Below, piece by piece: positions 7,826-15,967 of a stretch of 64,000 nt of DNA. The position numbers and the translations under genes are program-made. The notes under the pieces were generated by a model. That model was not told the origin of the DNA and ran no database searches. It worked only from the letters and a program-made list of their open reading frames with translations. The stretch lies in NCBI RefSeq assembly GCF_001457815.1, contig NZ_LN898219.1, forward strand, positions 1-64,000, read 5' to 3'. The number at the start of each line of letters is the position of its first letter. Position 1 is the first letter of the stretch. The DNA is from Vitreoscilla massiliensis (GTDB lineage: Bacteria > Pseudomonadota > Gammaproteobacteria > Burkholderiales > Neisseriaceae).

Positions 7826-8182
7826 TTAACTGGCTTGGTCGTGGTGGAGGTCGTCGTTACTGCTGTCTTGCAACACGATGGCGGGCAGGTGGTGCCAGCG
7901 GCGGGCTTTTTGGCATTGCTCATCGCCCAATTGCACTTCTTGGCAAGTGCTGCTGCGGTATTCGTACACACTGCAACTGACGGCGCGACCGACCTCACCT
8001 TGTAAGGCGATGCATTTGGGCTGGGTTTGGTTGGTGCCGCTCATGCACGCGTACACAGGCGTGAGCGCCTCGGTATAGTGCGGCGGCAAGGCTTCGCCCT
8101 CGGCCCAGTAAAACGACACGCGAAAAGAGGCGCAACAAGCGCCACAATGGGTGCAGATGTGTTCTGCGGCAGGTAAAGACAT
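7826..8182 (-). CDS. YkgJ-family cysteine cluster protein
   Basis: A 118-residue soluble protein. The N-terminal CTHCGACCASFRV plus later YACM, KCIAL, SCSVYEYRSSTCQEV give the eight-cysteine pattern of the YkgJ/UPF0153 zinc- or iron-binding family. The start at 8182 is chosen because GGAGTTTT precedes it; an upstream ATG (8215) lacks this. Convergent with copZ. The family's biochemical role is not established. Confidence 0.85.
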   Translation of the reverse strand: MSLPAAEHICTHCGACCASFRVSFYWAEGEALPPHYTEALTPVYACMSGTNQTQPKCIALQGEVGRAVSCSVYEYRSSTCQEVQLGDEQCQKARRWHHLPAIVLQDSSNDDLHHDQAS

Positions 8183-8216
8183 AAAACTCCTAACATCATT
8201 ATTGGACAGTATCAAT

Positions 8217-8255
8217 GCGGCCTGTAAACCTGAGATAACGGGGTTTACAGGCCGC
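8217..8255. repeat. DUS inverted pair
   Basis: GCGGCCTGTAAACC and GGTTTACAGGCCGC form a 14-bp stem with an 11-base loop. It lies upstream of the YkgJ gene rather than at a gene end, so termination is less obvious here. Confidence 0.75.
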
Positions 8256-8483
8256 TTGTTTATTTATATGGCATTATTATGCGCCAAAAAATCACTGTAA
8301 AACAATGGCTGCGGTGGGTTTATATGGTCTTAAAAATCAATGCTTAAGCGCAGCTTGCTTGCCGTGTTCAGCGTGGTTCTGACAGGCGAAATGGCGGACG
8401 TGACTAAGATGCGGCTGACCCAGTCGCGTATGACATGTAGACTGGGTCAGTGCGAAGATTGTCGTAAGCTAGCTAGCAAGCTA
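8256..8483. other. non-coding stretch with a 10-bp inverted repeat
   Basis: No supported protein gene. CTGACCCAGT (8415-8424) and ACTGGGTCAG (8441-8450) form a perfect stem with a 16-base loop and no T-run. GCTAGCTAGC lies just beyond it, near the CDF exporter stop. It could be a 3' UTR structure of the exporter mRNA or a small RNA. Confidence 0.4.
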
Positions 8484-9485
8484 TCAATGTTGATGCGGAT
8501 GGGTATGGGCTGAGTGGGCATGGGTTTGTGTGTGTTCATGTTCATGCTCGGAGGCGGCCTGTAAACCCATATCTGCCTCGTTGTGACCGTGGGCGGTGCT
8601 TTCCACTTGCAAAGTCACATGGGCAATGCCTTGTTGCTGCAACAACGCTTCGAGTTGGTGCAAAATGGTTTGTACCTCGCTCAAACGCATATCGTCTTGT
8701 ATCACCACATGGCTGGCGAGCGCGTGTTCGCCGCTGCTGATGCTCCACACATGCAAATCATGGATGTTCACCACCTCAGGTTGTTGCAACAATAAGGCGC
8801 GGATGTGGGCGGGGTCGATTTGGCGCGGCGTGCCTTCCATTAACACATGCGCCGCTTCGCGTAAAACAAAAAAACCACTGCGAAACACCAAGATGGCCAC
8901 CAACACGCTGATGAGTGGGTCGGCCCAAGTCCAGCCATACCAGCGCACCGCCAAAGCGGCGATGATGGCCGCCACCGAGCCGAGCAAATCGCTGATGACG
9001 TGCAAAAATGCGCCGCGCATGTTCAGATTGTCATGGGTGTCGCCGCTTTTGAACATCATGACCGCCACCACTATGTTGACGATTAAGCCCAAAGTGGCAA
9101 TCACCAACATGCCGGTCGATTGTATTGGCAAAGGTGTGACAAAGCGGGTTACCGCTTCAATGACAATCCACACCGCCACCGCCATCAAGGTCAAGCCATT
9201 GAAAGCCGCGGCGAGAATTTCAAAACGGCGATAGCCAAAGCTTTTGCCAGCATTGGCCGCTTTGGCGCCAAAGCGAAACGCCAACAGCGCAATGCCCAAA
9301 GACAGCGCATCGCTTAACATGTGGCCGGCATCGGACAACAGCGCCAGACTGTTGGTCAGCCAGCCACCGATGGCCTCGACCACCATGAAGGCGCTGATGA
9401 GCACGAAAGACCACAGCAACACTTGTTGGTTATTGCTGTGGTGATGGTCATGAGTATGGTCGTGGTGATGAGTGTTGGTAGTCAT
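8484..9485 (-). CDS. cation diffusion facilitator (zinc/cadmium/cobalt) exporter, CzcD/ZitB type
   Basis: A 333-residue CDF transporter with six hydrophobic segments. The metal-site motifs are DAGHMLSD (TM2) and HVISD (TM5), followed by a cytosolic ferredoxin-like domain (HDLHVWSISSGEHALASHV). Both termini are strikingly His-rich (MTTNTHHHDHTHDHHH and a C-terminal tail full of H/E), as expected for metal-buffering tails. AGGACAGCC precedes the ATG. An intragenic DUS encodes GLQAAS at the start of the C-terminal tail. It fits the metal-homeostasis neighbourhood. Confidence 0.93.
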   Translation of the reverse strand: MTTNTHHHDHTHDHHHSNNQQVLLWSFVLISAFMVVEAIGGWLTNSLALLSDAGHMLSDALSLGIALLAFRFGAKAANAGKSFGYRRFEILAAAFNGLTLMAVAVWIVIEAVTRFVTPLPIQSTGMLVIATLGLIVNIVVAVMMFKSGDTHDNLNMRGAFLHVISDLLGSVAAIIAALAVRWYGWTWADPLISVLVAILVFRSGFFVLREAAHVLMEGTPRQIDPAHIRALLLQQPEVVNIHDLHVWSISSGEHALASHVVIQDDMRLSEVQTILHQLEALLQQQGIAHVTLQVESTAHGHNEADMGLQAASEHEHEHTQTHAHSAHTHPHQH

Positions 9486-9529
9486 GGCTGTCCTTTAAGC
9501 GGCCTGTAAGCCCAGACAGCATCATAGAC

Positions 9530-12500
9530 TCATTGCGCTAGGTGGGAAATGCCACTGCCGTGTAAAACACTGTGACCATTGTGTTTGGGCTCGACTTTGA
9601 TTTGGGTGCTGATGCGCTCTTTCAAGGCCGCGACATGCGAAATCACACCGATGAGTTTGCCTTCTTGCTGCAAACTCGCCAGCGCATTCAAGGCCACATC
9701 CAAAGCATCTTCGTCCAGTGTGCCAAAGCCTTCGTCCAAAAACAGCGAGTCAATGCGCGTGGTCTTGCTCGACATGCGTGCCAAACCCAGCGCCAGCGCC
9801 AAAGACACGATAAAACTCTCGCCACCAGACAAATTCTTGGCCGAGCGCACCGTGCCACCTTGGTATTGGTCGATGACATCCAATTGCAGCGGCGCATCGT
9901 CGGTTTGTTTGAGCAAATAGCGGTCGCTCATGTTTTGTAATTGGCGATTGGCTTGTTGTACCAATTGGTTGAAGGTCAGGCTTTGCGCAAACAAGCGGTA
10001 TTTCTTGCCATCGCTGCTGCCGATGAGTTCGTGTAAAGCGCGCCAATGGCCACATTCTTGCTGTTGCGCCACGATGTGTTGTTGTTGCTCGGCCAAACGC
10101 GCCATGGTTTGTTGTTGTTGCTGCCATTGCTGTTTGAGCGCACCGATGCTTTGGGTGGTGTGGTCTAAAGCGGCCTGTAAATCCACAATGGCCTGCTGAT
10201 TGGCGGCCAGCGTCGTATCGGTGTGACGCACGCTGTGCTGCAACTCGTCCAATTGTGTGAGCGTGTGTTTGATGGCTTGGCGCAGCTCGGCTTCTTGCTG
10301 TTTGAGCAAGTGTTGCTCTTGTTCCAATTCTTGGCACACATGCGTGGGCAATTGCTGCGTCAGCCAAATGTGTTCGCCAGCAAAACCGTGCAGCTTGAGC
10401 AAGTCTTGCCATGCGTCTTCTTGGCTTTGCAATTGCGTTTGCAATTGGTGTTGCATGTGCAATTGCTCATCGTAACGCGCTTGCTTTTGCTGATACGCGG
10501 CATGCGCTTGCTGTAAGGTATTTTGCGCCGTGCTCAAAGCCAGTTGGCAATGTTGCAATTGTTGGCGCCAATGCTGTTGGTCGTGCTCTATGTCGACTTC
10601 GCCAAACAATTGCAGCCGCTCCGCAATACTGGCCTGTAACACCTGTTGTTGCGCGTGCAGCGACGAGGCAAATTGCTGTGCCATGTGTTGGCTGTGTTGC
10701 AATTGGGTCTGCAAATGCTCGTGGTCTTTATTGAGCAGGGCACAGGCTTCTTGCAGCTGTTGCCATTGCTGTTGCTGCTCGCTCCAAGTGTGCACTTGCG
10801 CAGCCAATTGCTGCAAAAAGGCGTCGGCATCGTCATCGGCTTGGAAATCCAATACCGCCCACGCTTGTTGCAAGGGCTGCATCAAGGCTTGCCATTGCGC
10901 TTGTGTGTGTTGCCATTTTTGCTCGGCGCGTTCATACGCGCTTTGCAATTGCAGCGCTTCGCTTTGCAAGCGTTCGTGCTCTTGTTGCCGCACCTCGCGC
11001 TGTTGCTGCAAGGCGGTGAAATTAAAGCGGCGTTGTTGCAAACGGCTTTGTAATTCCAACACTTCGGCAATCAACAGCTTCACATCGCGCAAGCGTTGCT
11101 CGGTGTCCGACAATTGCGGCAGTGCGTCTTCCTGGTTGATATAAGGATGGTCGGTGGCGCCGCAGAGCGGGCAGGCTTCGCCCTCATGCAGATGGGCGCG
11201 TTCGTCTTCCAACGATTTGATTTTGTCCAATAAGCGCAATTGTTGTTGCAGCAAGTCTTGTTCTAATTGGTATTCGCTCAGCTGTTTGCCTGCGAGTGCC
11301 TCGGCAATTTGGGTTTCGGTCTGTTGCAAGGTGTCTTGCAATTGCTGCAAGCGCTCGGCGCTGAAAGTCAAATACTGCATTTGGTCTTGCTGCGACTGCT
11401 GATTGGTCTGCACATGTACCAGCAAGTCTTGGCTGTGTTGTGCTTGCTCGGCCGCCAATTGGCGCTGTGCTTGCAGGTGTTGCCATTGCTGTTGCCACTG
11501 CGGCAGCAGCTTGCTGGCGCTGGCCAAATGGCGGTGCGCGTTTAAATCGTCTTGTATTTGTTGCAACTGTGCGTGTTGTTGCGCTAACAGCAATTGGTGT
11601 TGTTGCAATTGCTGTGTGGTCGCAGCGACTTTGTGTTGCTGCTCGTCGCTTTGCTGCTGCCATTCATCGCTGCGCGCTTGTTCGGCGGCAATGCGTGCGT
11701 CCAAGGCGCTGACTTGTTGCCACACTTGTTGTTGTTGCAAATAACGCTGTTGGAATTGCTGCTCTTCCACGCTCAGTTGCGCCACTGCCTGTTCTTGCTG
11801 GCGCTGCAAGTCGGCCAATTCCGGCATGGCATCGAACAATTCTTGCAAACTGCGCTGCACATTGGCGCTTTGCTGGCGCAGCAAGTGCACGGTGCGAAAA
11901 TCGGCGCCTAAGATGGCGGCTTTTTGCGCGCGCAACAATTGCTCGGCTTGCGGCGCAAACGCTTGCATGTGTTGCTGTTGTTCAGACAATTGTGCCTCAA
12001 AATCGGCTTGCTGCTGCTTGAGCAAGGCTTGGCGCTGCAATTGTTGTTCTTCAAGTTGCAATTCGCTCAGCAATTGTAATTGGTGTTCGCGTTGGCGCTC
12101 TTGTAAGCTTTGTTCTTGTTCGAGTTGGCTTAATGCTTCTGGGCTGAGCACATCCATGCCTTGTAAGGCGGCCTGTAACAATTGCAAAGCGTCTTCGGCC
12201 TCGCGTTTGTTTTGGTGCACTTGCTTGGAAATGTGTTCGTAGATTTCGGTACCGGTGATTTGCTGCAACATGTCCGAGCGCTCATCGACGCTGGCTTGCA
12301 AAAAAGCGGCGAAACTGCCTTGTGCCAACAACACCGAGCGGGTGAAGCGTTGGAAGTTCAGATTGGTCAGCGCTTCTATGGCGGCGACGGTGCGGCTTTT
12401 TTTCTCCTCAATCAACACACCGCTGTCGGCATAGGCCAATTCGTGTTTGGCCTCTTGCAAACGGCCATCGGGCTTGTTGCGGGCACGGCTTTGGCTCCAC

Positions 12501-12784
12501 ATGCTGCGGTAAGCCTGTTCACCCACGACAAACACCACTTCGGCAAAGCAATGGCCGCTGTGGCGCGACATGATTTCGTTTTCGCTTTTGCTGATGGTTT
12601 TTAAGCGCGGCGTTTGTCCAAACAGCCCCAAACACATCGCGTCCAGCAGCGTCGATTTGCCGGCGCCGGTGGGGCCGGTGATGGCAAACAAGCCATTGTT
12701 CACATAATCGCGGTGTTGGAAATCGACCGACCATTCGCCATACAGCGAATTGAGATTGGCAAAGCGCAAGCTGAGGATTTTCAT
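9530..12784 (-). CDS. sbcC: exonuclease SbcCD subunit C (Rad50-like SMC ATPase)
   Basis: A 1084-residue SMC-like ATPase. Walker A GPTGAGKST is near residue 40; a zinc hook CPLCG is at ~538-542 in the middle of a very long coiled coil; the ABC signature LSGGESFIVSLALALGLARM and Walker B FLDEGFGTLDEDAL are near the C-terminus. With SbcD it forms the nuclease that opens DNA hairpins and processes ends. Its ATG overlaps the sbcD stop (ATGA), implying translational coupling. The coiled coil is unusually glutamine-rich. Several intragenic DUS are present (10171, 12171). Confidence 0.96.
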   Translation of the reverse strand: MKILSLRFANLNSLYGEWSVDFQHRDYVNNGLFAITGPTGAGKSTLLDAMCLGLFGQTPRLKTISKSENEIMSRHSGHCFAEVVFVVGEQAYRSMWSQSRARNKPDGRLQEAKHELAYADSGVLIEEKKSRTVAAIEALTNLNFQRFTRSVLLAQGSFAAFLQASVDERSDMLQQITGTEIYEHISKQVHQNKREAEDALQLLQAALQGMDVLSPEALSQLEQEQSLQERQREHQLQLLSELQLEEQQLQRQALLKQQQADFEAQLSEQQQHMQAFAPQAEQLLRAQKAAILGADFRTVHLLRQQSANVQRSLQELFDAMPELADLQRQQEQAVAQLSVEEQQFQQRYLQQQQVWQQVSALDARIAAEQARSDEWQQQSDEQQHKVAATTQQLQQHQLLLAQQHAQLQQIQDDLNAHRHLASASKLLPQWQQQWQHLQAQRQLAAEQAQHSQDLLVHVQTNQQSQQDQMQYLTFSAERLQQLQDTLQQTETQIAEALAGKQLSEYQLEQDLLQQQLRLLDKIKSLEDERAHLHEGEACPLCGATDHPYINQEDALPQLSDTEQRLRDVKLLIAEVLELQSRLQQRRFNFTALQQQREVRQQEHERLQSEALQLQSAYERAEQKWQHTQAQWQALMQPLQQAWAVLDFQADDDADAFLQQLAAQVHTWSEQQQQWQQLQEACALLNKDHEHLQTQLQHSQHMAQQFASSLHAQQQVLQASIAERLQLFGEVDIEHDQQHWRQQLQHCQLALSTAQNTLQQAHAAYQQKQARYDEQLHMQHQLQTQLQSQEDAWQDLLKLHGFAGEHIWLTQQLPTHVCQELEQEQHLLKQQEAELRQAIKHTLTQLDELQHSVRHTDTTLAANQQAIVDLQAALDHTTQSIGALKQQWQQQQQTMARLAEQQQHIVAQQQECGHWRALHELIGSSDGKKYRLFAQSLTFNQLVQQANRQLQNMSDRYLLKQTDDAPLQLDVIDQYQGGTVRSAKNLSGGESFIVSLALALGLARMSSKTTRIDSLFLDEGFGTLDEDALDVALNALASLQQEGKLIGVISHVAALKERISTQIKVEPKHNGHSVLHGSGISHLAQ

Positions 12785-14013
12785 GCTTCGCCCTCCTCAT
12801 CGCTGACCAATTGGTGTAACACTTGTTGGTAATTCAGTCTGAGCTGGCTTTTTTGTGTCTCGTCCAAATCGTGTTGTGCCATGCAGGCCTCGAAGACCTC
12901 GGTAGGGTTCAAATCGAGCAGGGCGGTGTCATCCGAGGCACCGGCCAAAACTTTGTTAACGAATTGGCGGTTGTAAATGCGCAATAGGCTTAAATCGCTG
13001 CCTGCCACCAGTGCTTCCAATTGCTCGCTCAAATCGGCAATCACTTCCGTGCCCACATACACCACTTCCACATAGGCGTTGCTGCCAGCTTGTAGCAAGT
13101 GTTGTAACTCGGCCTGTAGGTGCGCCATATCGCCTTGGATGCGCACCAATGCTTGAAAACACGGGATGTCTATGGCTTTGATGCTCGGTATGCGGCCTGT
13201 AAACGCCACATGCAATACCTGTTTTTGCTGCTTGGCTTCCCCAAAACCCATGGGGATGGGCGAGCCACAATAGCGAATGTGATCGACACCGCCAACGCTT
13301 TGCGGCACATGCAAATGCCCCAAAGCCACGTAATCAAAACCGGCAAAACAATCGGGGCCAACATGGGCGAGGCTGCCAACATACAATTCGCGCACGCCAT
13401 CGGCTTCCAGCGTGATGCCACCTTGGCTGAACAAATGCCCCATGGCGATGATGGGCACATCGCTGCCCAGCTCTTGCTGTTTTTGCTCGGCCAAGGCCAA
13501 GACTTGGCGGTAATGCGCTTGTATGCCTTGCACCAAAGCCTGATTCTTATCGCTGCTGCTTTCGCCATCGACACTCACGCGCACATCGCGGTCGCGCAAA
13601 TACGGCACCGCACACACAATGGCGGCAGGCTGGCCGTGGCTGTCTTTCAGCAATAACACTTCTTTGTCTATGGGGTTGGTGGCGGCACCGATGACATGCA
13701 CATTCAGCGCAAACAACAAAGCCTTGGGCGCGTTTAAAAAACTGGCCGAATCGTGGTTGCCGCCGATGATGATGATGTGGCGGCACAGACAATACGCCGA
13801 CACTTGCGCCAAAAAGCGGTAATACAACTCTTGTGCGCCATGGTTGGGGGTGATGGTGTCGAACACATCGCCGGCTATCATCAACACATCCACGCGCTCG
13901 TGTTGCAGCGTTTGCATCAACCAATCCAAAAACGCCGCGAATTCGGCGTAGCGGTTTTGCCCATACAGGCTGCGGCCCAAATGCCAATCTGAAGTGTGCA
14001 GTATCTTTAGCAT
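12781..14013 (-). CDS. sbcD: exonuclease SbcCD subunit D (Mre11-like nuclease)
   Basis: A 410-residue calcineurin-like phosphoesterase: LHTSDWHLGRSLYG (metal motif I), MIAGDVFDT (II), IIGGNHDS (III), and MGHLFSQGG and ALGHLHVPQ (IV and V). The start at 14013 gives the canonical MLKILHTSDWHLG beginning; the reading frame extends further upstream into AT-rich, non-conserved sequence. It is the first gene of the sbcDC operon and its stop overlaps the sbcC start. Confidence 0.95.
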   Translation of the reverse strand: MLKILHTSDWHLGRSLYGQNRYAEFAAFLDWLMQTLQHERVDVLMIAGDVFDTITPNHGAQELYYRFLAQVSAYCLCRHIIIIGGNHDSASFLNAPKALLFALNVHVIGAATNPIDKEVLLLKDSHGQPAAIVCAVPYLRDRDVRVSVDGESSSDKNQALVQGIQAHYRQVLALAEQKQQELGSDVPIIAMGHLFSQGGITLEADGVRELYVGSLAHVGPDCFAGFDYVALGHLHVPQSVGGVDHIRYCGSPIPMGFGEAKQQKQVLHVAFTGRIPSIKAIDIPCFQALVRIQGDMAHLQAELQHLLQAGSNAYVEVVYVGTEVIADLSEQLEALVAGSDLSLLRIYNRQFVNKVLAGASDDTALLDLNPTEVFEACMAQHDLDETQKSQLRLNYQQVLHQLVSDEEGEA

Positions 14014-14261
14014 GACTCTAATAAATGCGTGGCGAATGAAAAAAATTTTTGCTCTAATAAAATTCAATATTAAAAGGTTAACGTAATGGGGTAAACCCAT
14101 ATGCCTGTATCACATATGCATATCACTGGCTTGATAAAATAAAAAACCTAAAAAGACATTGATTTCATTAATTAATAATTGTATTTATGCGATTATTCTA
14201 ACATGAATTATGCATAAATAGATTGTTGTCGTTGAGATAAACCATGATAGAGGATGAAAAA

Positions 14262-15677
14262 ATGGACACACCAAAAAGTGGGGTATTGGAACGCTTTGCC
14301 ATCGCCGTGAGCAATTGGTCGGAGCGTTGGTTTCCAGATTCGTATATTTTTGCCTTATTGGGCGTCATCATTGTCGCCATCGCCTCGGTGGTCATCGGTG
14401 CTCCCGTCACCGATGTGGCCAAGTCGTTTGGCAATGGTTATTGGAGCCTGATTCCGTTTACCATGCAAATGGCCATGCTGGTGATTGCCGGCTATGTGGT
14501 GTCGGTGTCCAAACCGGTGCAGGCCTTGATTAACAAACTGGCCTTAATTCCGAAATCGGCGCGCTCTGCCATTGTGATGGTGGCAGTGGTCAGCCTGTTG
14601 GTGTCCTTGCTAAATTGGGCGATGAGCACGATATTAACGGCTTTGTTGGTCATCGCCTTGGCCAAGCGCAAAGAATTGCACATGGATTACCGCGCTGCCG
14701 CTGCTGCGGCCATCATCGGCATGGGCGCGACTTGGGCTTTGGGCATCAGCTCATCGGCGGCACAATTGCAGGCGAATAAAGACAGTTTACCGGAATCCAT
14801 CTACAACTTAACTGGTGTGATTCCGTTTACCCAAACCATCTTTTTGCCGCAGTCTTTGGTGATGATTGTGGTGTTGATGGTGGTGTCGATTGCGATTTGT
14901 TTTTGGTCGGCGCCCAAGCGCGACAACACCAAAACCATGCAAGACTTTGGTTTGAATTTTGATGAGGTTGAGGAAAGCACCGCCACCCAATCCAGCCGTC
15001 CTGGCGATTGGTTGGAGAATTCACCCTTGCTCAGCATCTTGGTGGTGTTATTGGGCTTGGTGTGGATGTATTTTGAATTCACCAGCAAAAACCCGATTTT
15101 GGCCATTTCCAGTCTCAATACTTACAATTTTGTGTTTTTGATTTTGGGCTTGGCCTTACATGGCACGCCGCGCAATTTTCTGAATGCGGTGTCCAAAGCC
15201 GTGCCGGCGGTGACGGGTATTTTGATTCAATTCCCTTTGTATGGCTCCATTGCATTCATCATGACCAATGCCGTTAATGGCAGCGGTGATTCGCTGTCGC
15301 ATTACATTGCGCACTTTTTTGTGTCCATCGCCTCGCACGACACATTTGCCATCGTGATGGGTTTGTATTCGGCGATTCTGGGTTTCTTTGTGCCATCGGG
15401 CGGCGGCAAATGGATTATTGAAGCGCCGTATGTGATGCAAGCGGCCAATGATTTGCAATACCACTTGGGTTGGTCGGTACAGATTTACAATGCCGCCGAA
15501 GCCTTACCTAACTTGGTCAACCCATTCTTTATGTTGCCGATGTTAGGGGTATTGAAAATCAAGGCCAAAGACATCATGGGCTTTACGGTCACGCAATTGG
15601 TGGTGCACCTGCCGCTGGTGTTGTTTTTGTTGTGGGCATTGGGGCAAACGCTGGACTATGTGGCGCCGATGAAATAG
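14262..15677 (+). CDS. atoE: AtoE-type short-chain fatty acid transporter
   Basis: A 471-residue membrane protein with about eleven hydrophobic segments. It matches the SCFA transporter (AtoE) family in length and in its signature stretches WSERWFPDSYIFALLGV near the start, WALGISSSAAQLQA, and GFFVPSGGGKW in the C-terminal half. It is expected to import acetoacetate, butyrate or similar short acids. The start at 14262 is preferred to an ATG 18 bases earlier because GAGG is 8 bases before it. No ato catabolic genes are adjacent. The stop codon falls inside the first unit of a 14-bp tandem repeat. Confidence 0.88.
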   Translation: MDTPKSGVLERFAIAVSNWSERWFPDSYIFALLGVIIVAIASVVIGAPVTDVAKSFGNGYWSLIPFTMQMAMLVIAGYVVSVSKPVQALINKLALIPKSARSAIVMVAVVSLLVSLLNWAMSTILTALLVIALAKRKELHMDYRAAAAAAIIGMGATWALGISSSAAQLQANKDSLPESIYNLTGVIPFTQTIFLPQSLVMIVVLMVVSIAICFWSAPKRDNTKTMQDFGLNFDEVEESTATQSSRPGDWLENSPLLSILVVLLGLVWMYFEFTSKNPILAISSLNTYNFVFLILGLALHGTPRNFLNAVSKAVPAVTGILIQFPLYGSIAFIMTNAVNGSGDSLSHYIAHFFVSIASHDTFAIVMGLYSAILGFFVPSGGGKWIIEAPYVMQAANDLQYHLGWSVQIYNAAEALPNLVNPFFMLPMLGVLKIKAKDIMGFTVTQLVVHLPLVLFLLWALGQTLDYVAPMK

Positions 15678-15709
15678 CACGGATGAAATAGCACGGATGA
15701 AATAGCACG
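15668..15709. repeat. 14-bp unit repeated three times over the atoE stop codon
   Basis: GATGAAATAGCACG occurs three times in perfect tandem. The first copy supplies the last codons and TAG stop of the transporter gene; the next two repeat the ATG-AAA-TAG series downstream. Confidence 0.95.
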
Positions 15710-15729
15710 TCTGTAGCAATGCTGTAACA

Positions 15730-15755
15730 GCGGCCTGTAAGCACTTACAGGCCGC
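15730..15755 (+). terminator. DUS inverted pair after the fatty acid transporter
   Basis: GCGGCCTGTAAG and CTTACAGGCCGC with a very short loop, about 50 bases past the stop of the plus-strand transporter. Confidence 0.75.
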
Positions 15756-15920
15756 TTATTTGGCATCATGGGCAGAGAAACAACTCAGTAAAACCATGCA
15801 GGCCAAACAGCATCACTGCAATGGCAACAGCGGTAAAAAGGCTGATTTCAGCCCGTTTGTAATACCGTGTTGCAAAGAAATCTTGCTGACTATTGCGATG
15901 AAGTGAACACCGAGCATGAA

Positions 15921-15953
15921 AAAGCGGCCTGTAAACATTTACAGGCCGCTTTT
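15921..15953 (-). terminator. DUS inverted pair terminating gyrB
   Basis: AAAGCGGCCTGTAAA faces TTTACAGGCCGCTTT across two bases, 15 bases beyond the gyrB stop; reading the minus strand, a T-rich tail follows. Confidence 0.8.
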
Positions 15954-15967
15954 GGAGTGGCGACAGC

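Noticed and set aside
8279..8347. 22-codon plus-strand frame after the YkgJ gene
   Set aside because: Too short, with no clear ribosome-binding site or family resemblance.
10530..11144. Long cysteine-rich plus-strand frame antisense to sbcC
   Set aside because: The Cys/Ser/Asn composition is just the reverse reading of Gln/Leu codon runs in the sbcC coiled coil.
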